Assembly (NCBI GenBank): GCA_003605055.1
Contig: QZKP01000048.1
Coordinates: 1 to 64,000 of the forward strand
Reading direction: 5' to 3'
From: Desulfarculus sp.
Lineage (GTDB): Bacteria > Desulfobacterota > Desulfarculia > Desulfarculales > Desulfarculaceae
Length of the DNA stretch: 64,000 nucleotides
Shown here: positions 18,073-27,052 of the stretch, piece by piece
Position numbering within the stretch: position 1 is the stretch's first letter
Layout of the letters: each line of letters starts with the position of its first letter
Notes under the pieces: generated by a model
Database searches by the model: none
What the model was told of the DNA's origin: nothing
The model's input: only the letters and a program-made list of their open reading frames with translations
Translations under genes and position numbers: made by a program

Positions 18073-18891
18073 CTACCAGGCGGTCCAGCCGCCGTCCATC
18101 ACCAGGTTGGCCCCGGTCATGTAGGCCGAGGCGTCCGAGAGCAAAAACACCACCGCTCCATTGTACTCCTCGGGCCGGGCCATGCGGCCCAGAGGCACCC
18201 GGGACTCATAGGCCTCCACGAACTGCTGATCCTGGTTATTATAAACGCCCCCCAGGGTCAGGCAATTCACCCGCACCCCGCGCTCTCCCCAGTAGGTGGC
18301 CAGATAACGGGTCAGGTTGAGCAGGGCGCTCTTGGAGGCGCTGTAGGCCACGGGCTTGAAGAACTCCTGCCCTTGGGCGCGGCGGTAGGCGTATAGGCGC
18401 TGGTCCGGCGAGACCAGGCCGTAGGTGGAGCAGATGTTGATGATGGAGCCGCGGCCGGCCTGGGCCATGGTTCCGCCGAAGACCTGGCAGCACAAAAACA
18501 CGCCCTTGGCGTTGACCTCCATCACCCGGTCCCAGGAGGCCTCGGGGTAGGTCTCAAAGGGGCCGTTCTCCTGCACCGGCGCATCGGGCGGCGAATCCAG
18601 AGCCGCGTTGTTGATCAGGCCGTGGGGCGCTCCCCAGCGCTCCTGGACTCCCGCCAGGGCCTGTTCCAGGGAGTCGCGCCGGGTCACGTCCGCGGCCAGA
18701 CAGAGCAGGCGCCGGTCGTCGGCCAGGTCGCCGAAAATCCGGCGGCGCTCCGGGTCCGAGACCTGGCGGTCCAGCACCGCCACCAGGGCCCCGCGGCCCA
18801 GCAGCTCCCGGGCGTACTGGCTGCCCAACTGGCCCAGGCCACCGGTTATGACCACCACTTTCCCGGCGATATTGAACTGCTCAGGGCTCAT
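18073..18891 (-). CDS. SDR-family oxidoreductase (PtmA-like)
   Basis: 272 residues from the ATG at 18891, chosen over 18900 and 18924 because GGA lies upstream and the Rossmann motif then begins near residue 10. Motifs are ITGGLGQLGSQYA, NNAALD and AYSASKSALLNL (catalytic Tyr/Lys), with an insertion before the Tyr. It ends DGGWTAW. It is closely similar to the SDR at 38590-39417, especially the C-terminal 70 residues; both also sit next to NeuA-type genes. It resembles PtmA-type oxidoreductases of flagellin-glycan loci. Probable role: reduction or oxidation of a nonulosonate or its precursor. Confidence 0.85.
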   Translation of the reverse strand: MSPEQFNIAGKVVVITGGLGQLGSQYARELLGRGALVAVLDRQVSDPERRRIFGDLADDRRLLCLAADVTRRDSLEQALAGVQERWGAPHGLINNAALDSPPDAPVQENGPFETYPEASWDRVMEVNAKGVFLCCQVFGGTMAQAGRGSIINICSTYGLVSPDQRLYAYRRAQGQEFFKPVAYSASKSALLNLTRYLATYWGERGVRVNCLTLGGVYNNQDQQFVEAYESRVPLGRMARPEEYNGAVVFLLSDASAYMTGANLVMDGGWTAW

Positions 18892-18950
18892 GCTGTCCAT
18901 CAGTCTGCCAGATAATCTTGGCAATCATTTGGCCTGCGTTCCGGCGGTGC

Positions 18951-19751
18951 CTAACCCTGCTGGGAATTAACAACCTCGGCCTCAGGCAAAAACTCTTCAA
19001 GCATCGGCTTTTCAATGACAGAAGTTAGGCGGGGCCAATCGGCGGTCAACAAAAGCAGGTTGGCAGAATACTGGTCCAGCCTACCGCCCAAGGAATATAC
19101 GATCTCGGCAAGAAAAGTGTAGGGATGCACCCAACTGGTTTTTGAGCGCAGGGCGACCCGCGGGCCGTTGCGGTAATTTATTAACGCCTTGGTGTGGGGT
19201 TGCAAGATGGCCAAAATATTGGGAAAATAAGCTCTTACTTCCTTCGGCGGCACGTGCTGCAGAACAGAGGTCGAGATAACGAAGTCCGGCGAGAACGCTT
19301 TGCCCTCTGCCAAGGATTCCCTGCTGATGACCGCGCAAAGCGGCATTTTCTCTGTCAGCAAAACCTGTCCAACAGCTTTCAATCCTCTACAAAAGAAATC
19401 CGGTACCGTATCCATTCCAAAATAATTCCCAGGCTCAAGATAATTTATTAACTTGCGACCGACCCTTAAGGCGCCGCAGCCATAATCCAGGCAGCGGTGA
19501 TGCGGCTGCATGCCTGCTTCAATTAATATATTTAAATACTTTTCCCCAGACCGATCAAACTCCTGTTGGTCTTTGGGTATTCTTCCCAGGCTGGGGTGCC
19601 TTTCGTCTCGCTTTAAGGCCTTGATCGTCTTATAGGTGTAATAGGCGCTAAAGGGCTCCTCGGGAAGCGCCAGTTTCCACAAGTAATAAGGCGCCCGTGC
19701 CCTTAGACACCAAAACTGGTGCGCCAACCAGTTTATCTTGCCTCTAAACAT
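18951..19751 (-). CDS. Class I SAM methyltransferase
   Basis: 266 residues. RCLDYGCGALRVGRKLINYL is motif I, FGMDTVP the acidic motif, and SVLQHVPPKEVRAYFPNI a typical methyltransferase post-motif. Base composition is clearly more AT-rich than both neighbours in the operon, which suggests it was inserted by transfer. A GGGAG box precedes the ATG by 5 bases. It likely O- or N-methylates a sugar residue of the glycan. There is no membrane or secretion signal. Confidence 0.78.
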   Translation of the reverse strand: MFRGKINWLAHQFWCLRARAPYYLWKLALPEEPFSAYYTYKTIKALKRDERHPSLGRIPKDQQEFDRSGEKYLNILIEAGMQPHHRCLDYGCGALRVGRKLINYLEPGNYFGMDTVPDFFCRGLKAVGQVLLTEKMPLCAVISRESLAEGKAFSPDFVISTSVLQHVPPKEVRAYFPNILAILQPHTKALINYRNGPRVALRSKTSWVHPYTFLAEIVYSLGGRLDQYSANLLLLTADWPRLTSVIEKPMLEEFLPEAEVVNSQQG

Positions 19752-19772
19752 ACTGCTCCCGGGGCTTGGGAC

Positions 19773-20825
19773 TCAGTCCCCTAAGTCTTGCCACCGGATG
19801 TTTTCGTGGGCCGCCAGGTCCTTGTTCAGGCGCCGGCCCAGAATCCCGTCCAGTTCATAGGGCGGCAATCCGTCATTGGGCGAGCGTATGGCCACGTCCG
19901 CGGCGGTTAAAACCGTCCCCACATTCAGGTCGCGGGCGGCCACCAGCTTCTTGCCCATCTTGTATAGGGGCTTTTTCTCGCTGGGATAGGCCCTCTTGAC
20001 GCCGTCGCCTACGGCCACCCGGGCCCGCCGCAGGTCGCGGACCAGCTTGCGCAGGCCGGGCCGCTCCAAGGAAAAGGCATGATCCGTGCCTTTCATGGCC
20101 CGGTTGAGGGTGAAGTGCTTTTCCACCACCCGGGCCCCCAGCATGTAGGCGGTCAGGTCCATGGCGATGCCGCTCACGTGAGAGGACAGGCCCACCACCA
20201 CCTCCGGAAACTCCTGCCGGAAGGTGGTCAATACCCGCAGGTTCAACTCCTCGAAGGCCGGCGGATAGCCCGCCGTGCACTGCAAAAGACACAGTTGCGG
20301 GTTCAGGGGCATGACCGCGTCCACCGCCCGGCGCACGTCGTCCATGGTGGCGCCGCCGGTGCTGACGATCATGGGCTTGCCGAAAGAGGCTATGTACTTG
20401 AGCAGGGGGGTGTTGAGCAGATCGCCCGAGGCCATCTTAAAGGCCGGCGCCCCGAGCTGGTTCATCAACTCGGCGCTGCCGAAATCAAACACGCTGGCAA
20501 ATAAGGTTATGCCTAATTCTTTGGCGTACTGTTGGAGTTCAGCGATCTGCTCCCGGCTGAGCTCCAAGAACTCACGGTGCTCGCCGTAAGTGGTGCCGAA
20601 GCTGTTTTCATGGTCATAAGGGGCGTTGTACAACTCGGGAGTGAAGAGGTTCTTATTATCCCGCTTTTGAATCTTGACCGCGTCGGCCCCGCATTCCTTG
20701 GCTGCGGCGATGAGCTGCCTGGCCTGGTCCATGTCGCCCTGATGGTTGTGGCCGATCTCGGCTATCACATAGCAGTCGCTGTCGTCGCTGATGAGGGTGC
20801 CGTCTATGGTTAACTCACGGGGCAT
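19773..20825 (-). CDS. N-acetylneuraminate synthase family protein (NeuB type, copy 1)
   Basis: 350 residues from ATG 20825, preceded by GGAAAGGTG. The open frame reaches 20915, but those 30 residues are not family-like. A TIM barrel (1-270) shows YVIAEIGHNHQGD, ADAVKIQKRDN, FKMASGDL, LLQCTAGYP and the GLSSHVSG region. A C-terminal SAF/antifreeze-like domain (LVAARDLNVGTVLTAADV) completes the architecture. Enzymes of this family condense PEP with a 6-carbon N-acyl sugar to make a 9-carbon keto acid. Operon partners (NeuA-type, SDR, ALDH, transketolase) suggest a modified or non-standard sugar substrate. Confidence 0.9.
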   Translation of the reverse strand: MPRELTIDGTLISDDSDCYVIAEIGHNHQGDMDQARQLIAAAKECGADAVKIQKRDNKNLFTPELYNAPYDHENSFGTTYGEHREFLELSREQIAELQQYAKELGITLFASVFDFGSAELMNQLGAPAFKMASGDLLNTPLLKYIASFGKPMIVSTGGATMDDVRRAVDAVMPLNPQLCLLQCTAGYPPAFEELNLRVLTTFRQEFPEVVVGLSSHVSGIAMDLTAYMLGARVVEKHFTLNRAMKGTDHAFSLERPGLRKLVRDLRRARVAVGDGVKRAYPSEKKPLYKMGKKLVAARDLNVGTVLTAADVAIRSPNDGLPPYELDGILGRRLNKDLAAHENIRWQDLGD

Positions 20826-20926
20826 ACGCGCGCACCTTTCCGAGGTTTTAGAGATCCCCAGCAACGGGTACATAACCATATCAAAAAACTCCCCCAGGCA
20901 CACGGCGGGCAGCATCCTGCCACGGC

Positions 20927-21691
20927 TTAGAGGCGGGTGAAGATTATGTTCTCCGCTTTTTCCGAGGCTGTACCCTTGCGCCGGTTGCGGGAGTGGTTGG
21001 GCAGGCGGTTCAGTTCATGGTCGTCGCGAAAACCGGCGGCTATGAATATCTGCCTTAGTTCGTTGAAGTCGGCGGCATCGAGGTTGACCTCCACCAGAAC
21101 CGACTTGACTCGAGGTTGAGCCAACGTGTGGGTCATACCCCGGATGATGCGGCTCTCGATGCCGTCCACGTCTATCTTGATATGGTCAGGCACGGCGACA
21201 TTCATGGTGGCCACAAAGCTGTCCACCGTCATCACCGGCACGAACTCCTCGTCCAAGACTTCGTAAGCCTTGCCGTGCTCATCCACGTTGGAGCCGATCT
21301 GGCTGCCCGAGGCGCCGAAACGCTCATCCTTGACATAGAGCTTTTCCACCCCGTTGCCATCGGACAGACCCATATATAAGGGAACCAGGTTCTTAACTCC
21401 GTTAAGCCGAGCATTGGCCACCAGGTGGTTTATGTTTTTGAGATAAGGCTCGAAGGCATAGAGTTGGGAGTCCGGATAGCGCAGAGCCGCATATATCGCG
21501 TAAATGCCCACATTGGCACCGATATCAAAAAACACTTGGCCGTCGGCGAAAAGAGTATCTATCCAGGCGACCGTCTCCGGCTCTTTGGAAAGAAAAGTCT
21601 CTGCCCGGTAGCGTTCCAGAGAGTTGCTCGTCAATAACTGGTACCCTGCCGCAACCTGCACAATCTTTTCTTCGCTCATGGAAACCGCCAT
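20927..21691 (-). CDS. FkbM-family methyltransferase
   Basis: 254 residues. FFDIGANVGIYAIYAAL is motif I of the FkbM type, AFEPYLKNI the acidic motif, and HIKIDVDGIESRII the characteristic 'K.D.DG.E' signature of the family. The family O-methylates sugars or polyketides. A second in-frame ATG at 21679 is possible. It lies in the minus-strand operon between NeuB-type and surface-carbohydrate genes, and so probably methylates a hydroxyl of the surface glycan. Confidence 0.85.
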   Translation of the reverse strand: MAVSMSEEKIVQVAAGYQLLTSNSLERYRAETFLSKEPETVAWIDTLFADGQVFFDIGANVGIYAIYAALRYPDSQLYAFEPYLKNINHLVANARLNGVKNLVPLYMGLSDGNGVEKLYVKDERFGASGSQIGSNVDEHGKAYEVLDEEFVPVMTVDSFVATMNVAVPDHIKIDVDGIESRIIRGMTHTLAQPRVKSVLVEVNLDAADFNELRQIFIAAGFRDDHELNRLPNHSRNRRKGTASEKAENIIFTRL

Positions 21692-21770
21692 TAATTCTTA
21701 ACTTGCTGGACGGCCCCGCCAGTCCGCCAAGCTTCGGAGGCTTCGATCTTCCCCTGACATGCTTAGATGG

Positions 21771-23246
21771 TCAACAAGATTTTCCATCACCTTCAACGTT
21801 CTGCTCTTTCCCCTGTAGCTCAAGCACCGAAGACTTGCCCCAGTAAGGGCAAATGTAGTCTCCCTCAACGTAGGAGGCCGGCCGCAGGCTCATCCGCAGG
21901 CCTTGGTTGCGCTCCGCATCGCAGGCCGCGATGGCCTCGGCCATGCTCCGGGCGTCTTCCAAGTCGAACAGCTTGCGTTCCGGCACTGGGTCCAGCACCA
22001 CCTTTTTCTGGCGAAGGCTCCACTGGGGCGGCATACCCCAGGCCTTTTTCAGCCTGGCCAGCAGATAGCCGCCGGCGGTGGCAGGCTCCTGCAGCCCATA
22101 GAGGAAGTCGCGGCAGAATTCGCGGCCGGCGCCGGCGCCCGGTCGGTCCAACTCTTCCATGATTATCTGCACATGGCGTTGCCAGGCCAGGCCGTCTATG
22201 GCGTGAAAGCGCCGGGCGATGAAGTCCTTGAGCACCTGCTCCACCCGCTCTGGCCGGCGGTAGGTTCCTGCCAGCACGGCCGCCAGCGCATCCCCCAGGG
22301 CCTCTGGGCTGGCAAAGGGCTCGGCCACCGCCTTGGATTCCTCATTGCCCAGCGCCTGGGCGAACCAACTGGGCATCAGGCCGGGGATGCCCACAAAGGC
22401 GCCCTCCACTCCGGTCAGGCAGCCGGTGTGGATCACCGCCACCGAGCGCAGCAGCCAGCCGTAGACCAGGCCCTCCCGCACCAGGCGCAGATTGGGCAGG
22501 TCCTTGAGTAGCTGGCGATAGGTGTCCAGCAGCTCAAAGGGGTGGGGCCTGAAGATAAAGGTGGCCTGGGGGAATCTTTCGGCCAGGTAGTTGGCCAGTC
22601 CGGCCATCTCCTGAAAGGCGGTTTTGGACTGGTCCAGGTATTCCTGCGCGCCCGCCGGGGTGTAGCCCCTTTCCAGCAGCAGCTTATAAATCTGTTCGAA
22701 GCTGCCGAAGCCGGGCCCCGGGTTGCCGCGGGGGTAGTGGGTGTTGATCATCACCATGGGCTGGGCGTAGCGGTCCAGCCCGGGGGTGGTTTCCATGATC
22801 GCCCGGCGCCAGGGCTCCACGTAGAAGTCGTAGCGCATGGTGCCGGTCTCCAGCACCCGGGCCTTGGGATAGACGTTTTGCTGGCGAATATGCTCCAGCA
22901 TCTCGCTTCCCCAGGTGCTCACGAAATCCACCATGCTGCGCAGGCGCGGGTCCTGGATGCAGGAGGCGGCGTATTTGTCTATGCCGGTGGCCGGGCTGCC
23001 CTCTCCGTCGTGCAGGCCGATGACCATGCCCGCCTGGTGCAGAGGCTCTATCCAGCGGGTGAACAAAGGCTGAAAGGAGGGGAGCAGCACCAGGTCCGGG
23101 GCCAGGGCCCACAGCTCCTGGGAGCGGATGGACAGCGGCACCAGGAAGCACTTCACTCCCTGTTGGCAGAGGCCGTAGGCCAACAGCACCATGCTGGCCA
23201 AATCCCGCACCGGGTTGTTGACGATCAAGGCAACGCGATCGGCCAA
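21771..23246 (-). CDS. Surface carbohydrate biosynthesis protein, predicted GT-B fold
   Basis: 491 residues, TTG start with AGGGGAAG upstream. The first half is Rossmann-like (VALIVNNPVRDLASMVLLAY; GLHDGEGSP). The second half has ATFIFRPHPFELLDTY and AVIHTGCLTGVEGAFVGIP, which match the 'RPHP ... S...EA...G.P' pattern of surface-polysaccharide proteins (TIGR04396-like). The C-terminal 130 residues are an unrecognised extension. It is probably a transferase using a CMP- or nucleotide-activated sugar. Starts and stops are closely packed with the ABC transporter upstream (22 bp). Confidence 0.68.
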   Translation of the reverse strand: MADRVALIVNNPVRDLASMVLLAYGLCQQGVKCFLVPLSIRSQELWALAPDLVLLPSFQPLFTRWIEPLHQAGMVIGLHDGEGSPATGIDKYAASCIQDPRLRSMVDFVSTWGSEMLEHIRQQNVYPKARVLETGTMRYDFYVEPWRRAIMETTPGLDRYAQPMVMINTHYPRGNPGPGFGSFEQIYKLLLERGYTPAGAQEYLDQSKTAFQEMAGLANYLAERFPQATFIFRPHPFELLDTYRQLLKDLPNLRLVREGLVYGWLLRSVAVIHTGCLTGVEGAFVGIPGLMPSWFAQALGNEESKAVAEPFASPEALGDALAAVLAGTYRRPERVEQVLKDFIARRFHAIDGLAWQRHVQIIMEELDRPGAGAGREFCRDFLYGLQEPATAGGYLLARLKKAWGMPPQWSLRQKKVVLDPVPERKLFDLEDARSMAEAIAACDAERNQGLRMSLRPASYVEGDYICPYWGKSSVLELQGKEQNVEGDGKSC

Positions 23247-23268
23247 TGGCTTCCCCTAATCCGGTTGG

Positions 23269-25098
23269 TTATTCTCGGTTTCTTTTAGCATCGAGGGTCT
23301 GGTTATCCACCATGCGCGCAAACAGGCCTTGGCGGTCGATCAGATCATCCCAGGACCCAGCCTCCACCACGCCCCCGCTTTCCAGCACGTAGATGCGGTC
23401 CACGCTTTTCAGGGTGGCCAGGCGGTGGGCGATCATGATCAAGGTCTTGTCGCGGGTGAGTTTCTCTATGGTCTTGATGATCTCCTTTTCCGTGGCGCTG
23501 TCCAGGGCGCTGGTGGCCTCGTCGAAGATGATCACCTCGGGATCCTTGAGCAGAATCTGGCTGATGAGCAGCCGCTGCTTTTCACCGCCGGAGAGCCTGG
23601 CCCCCATCTCGCCTATTACCGTGTCGTACTTTTGGGGCAGCTTTTCTATGAAGGCGTGGGCGTTGGCCCGCCTGGCCGCGTCCTGCACCTGTTGCTCGCT
23701 GCAGTCCTGGCGGGCGAAAGCGATCACCTCGCGCACCGGAAGATCGAACAGGTGCAGGTCCTGACTGACCAGCCCGATGTTCGCCCAGAGGCAGGTCCTG
23801 GATATCTCCTCCAGGGGCACGCCGTCCACCGTCACCTGCCCCTGGGCGGGCTCATAAAGCCCCAGCAGCAGGTGGGCCAGGGAGGATTTGCCCGCGCCGG
23901 AGGGGCCCACGATTCCCACCCGCTCGCCCTTGGCAATGCTCAGGCTGACCTTGCGCAGCACCTCGGGCCGGCCGCGGTAAGACAGGGTGACGTTATTAAG
24001 CTCGATGCTCCGCTCCAGAAAGGGCTTTTTGTCTTTGCCGCCGCTGTGCTCCAGGTAATGGGGCGGCATGCGGTAGAAGCGGTAAACATACTCCACCGCC
24101 GGGAACTCCTGCAGCGCAACGGAGACCTCTACCCCCAGCCGGCTCAGCAGCGGCACCGTGCGGTTCAAGAGCACCAGGAAGGCGATCACCGAGGCCAAGG
24201 GGACCACCGCTCCGCCCAGCACGCCGCTGCGGCCCACCAGGATGATAAAGCCCACCGCCACCAGCCCCAGCACCTCGATCATGGGGTTCTCCCAGCGCCG
24301 CATGAGCTTTTCCTTCTGCATCATGTGCTCAGCGTGAAAGGAGGCCTCGGCGAAGGTCTTTTCCACCTTGGGCAGTATGCCCGCCAGCTTGATCTGCTTG
24401 ATGCCCGAGGCGTAGTCCTTCATCTTCCGCCAGAAGTCGGTGCGGTAATTCAGGGCCATCTGGGACAGGCCCTTTAGATAGCGGGTGTAGTGGTATTTGA
24501 GGATCACGATGGGAAGCAGGCACACCGCCAATACCAGGGTCAGCCAGGGGCTGAGGTGCAGCATCATGGCCATCATAACCGCCACGTTGGCGGCCAGGCC
24601 CACTACGGCCAGCAAGGCGACCATGGCCATCACCACCTTGCGGCTCTCGCCGATCAATATCTGGTCGCGGTCGCTACTCTTGTGGTCGTCTAAAAAGCTT
24701 TGGTTGGCGTGGTAGTAGCACCTGAGAAGCGCGGTGCGCAGGGTGGTGGTGGCGCGGACGATGAAGCGGGTCTCCACGATCAGCACCAGCATGTCCAGCA
24801 GATCGCGGACGATCACCGCGCCCAGGGCGCCCAGGATGCCCAACACGGGCGCGTCCTGGGCGGAGAAACCGAACCTGGTCGCCATGGCGTGCAGGAAGCT
24901 GGTGCCTTCCTCGCTGCCCGCGCCCTTTATCACGCTGCCCACGGCCAAGATGACCACAGTGTAGAGCACCACGTCCCAAAGAGAGATGCCCACCCTGAGC
25001 AGGCCCAGCCTGAGCATCGCCAGGCGGTGCGGGCGGGTCATCTCCAGGACCAGCTTGGTGGTGCGGTAGGTTCTGGATATGCGCTCCAGGATCAACAA
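23269..25098 (-). CDS. ABC half-transporter, fused permease and ATPase (MsbA/PglK type)
   Basis: 609 residues, TTG start with GAGGTG 6 bases upstream. The membrane domain (about 1-340) has roughly six helices. The ATPase domain has Walker A GPSGAGKSS at 398-406, signature LSGGEKQ at 502-508, Walker B VIIFDE at 522-527 and the switch His558. Half-transporters of this type flip lipid A or, as PglK, lipid-linked oligosaccharides. No Wzx/Wzm gene is evident in the operon, so this is the best candidate to flip the glycan across the inner membrane. Substrate is inferred from context. Confidence 0.9.
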   Translation of the reverse strand: MLILERISRTYRTTKLVLEMTRPHRLAMLRLGLLRVGISLWDVVLYTVVILAVGSVIKGAGSEEGTSFLHAMATRFGFSAQDAPVLGILGALGAVIVRDLLDMLVLIVETRFIVRATTTLRTALLRCYYHANQSFLDDHKSSDRDQILIGESRKVVMAMVALLAVVGLAANVAVMMAMMLHLSPWLTLVLAVCLLPIVILKYHYTRYLKGLSQMALNYRTDFWRKMKDYASGIKQIKLAGILPKVEKTFAEASFHAEHMMQKEKLMRRWENPMIEVLGLVAVGFIILVGRSGVLGGAVVPLASVIAFLVLLNRTVPLLSRLGVEVSVALQEFPAVEYVYRFYRMPPHYLEHSGGKDKKPFLERSIELNNVTLSYRGRPEVLRKVSLSIAKGERVGIVGPSGAGKSSLAHLLLGLYEPAQGQVTVDGVPLEEISRTCLWANIGLVSQDLHLFDLPVREVIAFARQDCSEQQVQDAARRANAHAFIEKLPQKYDTVIGEMGARLSGGEKQRLLISQILLKDPEVIIFDEATSALDSATEKEIIKTIEKLTRDKTLIMIAHRLATLKSVDRIYVLESGGVVEAGSWDDLIDRQGLFARMVDNQTLDAKRNRE

Positions 25099-25107
25099 AA
25101 ACGCACC

Positions 25108-26109
25108 TCAATTCCCGGGCAGCGGCCGGGCCACCACCCGCAGGTGGCTGCTGAGCCGGTGGGCAGCCAAAAAGTCCTGAAAGGCCTGGCGCAGGCCCTC
25201 GTCGTCGCTCTGCACGATATCCCTTAAAAAGGGGGCCACCGCCAAGGATGCATCCACAGCCAAGGCGTTGCGCACGATATCAACGTCCAGGCGGCCCGGG
25301 GTCTCCATTTCCAGGATCTCAAATCCGCAGCGCTGCAAGAGCAGGCGCACCCCCTCCAGGGACAGCAGGTTCAGATGGTACGGCGGCTGCACCGCCTTAG
25401 AGTGGCGGCCCAGAACCCGAATGTCAAATCCGTTGCAGGTCAGGGTGGTGACTACCAGCAGGCCCTCCGCATTCATCACCCGCAGGGCCCCCCGCAGAAA
25501 GGCGGCCGGCTCGAACAGATGCTCCAATACCTCGAAGCTGGCGGTCAGGGAGGCCTGGAACTCGCCTGGCTGCAGGTCCTCAATCCTCTTTTCCGCGACC
25601 TGGAACCCCTTTCCCCGGCAGACCGCCGCCAGAGGCGGAGAGCAGTCCACGCCCTGCACCTGGGCAAAGGCTCCGGTTTTTTGCACCTCCTCCAGCAGGG
25701 TGCCGTAGCCGCAGCCCAGGTCCAGGAAGGAGCCCCGGGCCAGGCCATAGCGCTGGGCCAGGTCAGACAGATAAGCAGCGCGGGGGATGAAGATCTTTTC
25801 CCGCCGGCTGTCCTCGGTGGCTTTGTAAAAGTCCGTGGCCCAAAATTTAACCGAAGGGGCCTCCTGGTAATAGCGGGCAATCATCTCCGGGGCGGGCCGG
25901 GGGGAATTGTATAGGCTGTGGCAGGCATCGCAAAAGACATAGGCAAAACCGTCCTTGTCAAAGGCCGGGCGTGATCTCTTGGTACCGCAGGCCGGGCAGG
26001 CCACCGCCCGGAACCTGTATTTATCCTGAAAATAATCGCGGGCGTCGGCCTGGGCCAACTCCAAGTAGCGCCCAAAAACGTCCTGCGGCCTGATGTCCTC
26101 TTCCTTCAT
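25108..26109 (-). CDS. Class I SAM methyltransferase with N-terminal zinc-ribbon-like motif
   Basis: 333 residues from ATG 26109; the frame stays open to 26460, but that part is antisense to the SDR gene. Paired cysteines CPACG and CDACH, about 25 residues apart near residues 38-65, look like a zinc ribbon. The SAM domain follows with FLDLGCGYGTLLEEV and SFEVLEHLFEP. This two-part layout is common in sugar methyltransferases of glycan loci. It is the first gene of the minus-strand operon and divergent from the SDR at 26294. A TATAAT box lies 71 bases upstream of the ATG. Confidence 0.83.
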   Translation of the reverse strand: MKEEDIRPQDVFGRYLELAQADARDYFQDKYRFRAVACPACGTKRSRPAFDKDGFAYVFCDACHSLYNSPRPAPEMIARYYQEAPSVKFWATDFYKATEDSRREKIFIPRAAYLSDLAQRYGLARGSFLDLGCGYGTLLEEVQKTGAFAQVQGVDCSPPLAAVCRGKGFQVAEKRIEDLQPGEFQASLTASFEVLEHLFEPAAFLRGALRVMNAEGLLVVTTLTCNGFDIRVLGRHSKAVQPPYHLNLLSLEGVRLLLQRCGFEILEMETPGRLDVDIVRNALAVDASLAVAPFLRDIVQSDDEGLRQAFQDFLAAHRLSSHLRVVARPLPGN

Positions 26110-26179
26110 GCGCCTGATCCTCGGCTCCGGCTGCTCTCTCGGTCGGTTGGCCTCCAATATTAGCAGGTTGCCCAGGGGG

Positions 26180-26185
26180 ATTATA
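26180..26185 (-). promoter_or_regulatory. Candidate -10 box for the long minus-strand glycan operon
   Basis: TATAAT read on the minus strand, preceded by GGG, in the 184-bp divergent gap. No good -35 box is visible at 16-18 bases. Distance to the methyltransferase ATG is about 70 bases. Support is the exact -10 match and the operon boundary. Confidence 0.4.
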
Positions 26186-26253
26186 CCCCTTGCGTTCCCG
26201 ACGGGCCGATCTCCCCGACCGCAACCGGCGGTTCCCTTTCCCCGGCCAGGAGT

Positions 26254-26259
26254 TATAAT
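26254..26259 (+). promoter_or_regulatory. Candidate -10 box for the cyclase operon
   Basis: Perfect TATAAT on the plus strand, 34 bases before the SDR start codon. The -35 region (near 26232) is poor. An AGGAGG ribosome-binding site lies at 26285-26290. With the minus-strand box it forms a divergent control region between two glycan operons. Confidence 0.42.
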
Positions 26260-26293
26260 AGCCGCGGCAGAGCCGAAAAAAGCGAGGAGGCTG

Positions 26294-27052
26294 ATGAGCG
26301 CGGAGCAGAGCTTCCAGGGGCAGACCGCCCTGGTCACCGGCGGCACCCGGGGCATCGGGGCGGCCATCGTCCAGGCCCTGGTCCAGGCTGGGGCCCAGGT
26401 GATCGCCACTGGCCGCGACCCAGAGGCGGTGAGGCGGTTGAACCAGGACCCAGTAGCCACCCAGGAAGGCCAAGTGGCCTATTGGGCGGCGGATTTCGCC
26501 CACCCGGCTTCGCTGGCCGATTTCCTGGCCAAGGTGGAGGGCCTGGAGCGGCTGGAGGTCTGCGTGAACAACGCAGGCATTAACGTGATCCGGTCCACCA
26601 ACGAGCTGAGCGAGGCCGAGTTCGAGCTGATAGACCGGGTTAACCTGCGGGCGCCCTTCTTGGTGGCCCAGGCCGCATCCCGGGTCATGGCCCGGGCCGG
26701 CTATGGCCGGGTGGTCAACATCGCCTCCATCTGGGGGGTGATCAGCAAGCCGGGCCGGGCGGCTTACACCGCCAGCAAGCACGGGTTGGTGGGCCTGACC
26801 AAGACGCTGGCCCTGGACCTGGCCCCCACGGGGGTGCTGGTCAACGCGGTCTCGCCGGGCTTCACTCTCACCGAGCTCACCCGCGACTCCCTGAGCGCGG
26901 AGGAGATGGCCAGCCTGGCGGCGCAGGTGCCCTTGGGCCGCCTGGCCCAGCCCGAAGAGATGGCCCGGGTGGTTCTCTTCTTGGCCAGCCGGGAGAACAC
27001 CTATATCACCGGGCAGAACATCGTGGTGGATGGAGGCTTTTCCATTGTCTGA
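26294..27052 (+). CDS. SDR-family oxidoreductase
   Basis: 252 residues. ATG 26294 has a perfect AGGAGG four bases upstream; the frame extends back to 26093, but that part is antisense to the methyltransferase gene. Classical SDR motifs: VTGGTRGIGAAIVQAL (TGxxxGxG), NNAGIN, and AYTASKHGLVGL with the catalytic Tyr/Lys, ending VVDGGFSIV. It is more FabG-like than the two PtmA-like SDRs in this window. It overlaps the cyclase gene, so it probably reduces the cyclase product (a keto-cyclitol) or another keto sugar. Confidence 0.88.
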   Translation: MSAEQSFQGQTALVTGGTRGIGAAIVQALVQAGAQVIATGRDPEAVRRLNQDPVATQEGQVAYWAADFAHPASLADFLAKVEGLERLEVCVNNAGINVIRSTNELSEAEFELIDRVNLRAPFLVAQAASRVMARAGYGRVVNIASIWGVISKPGRAAYTASKHGLVGLTKTLALDLAPTGVLVNAVSPGFTLTELTRDSLSAEEMASLAAQVPLGRLAQPEEMARVVLFLASRENTYITGQNIVVDGGFSIV

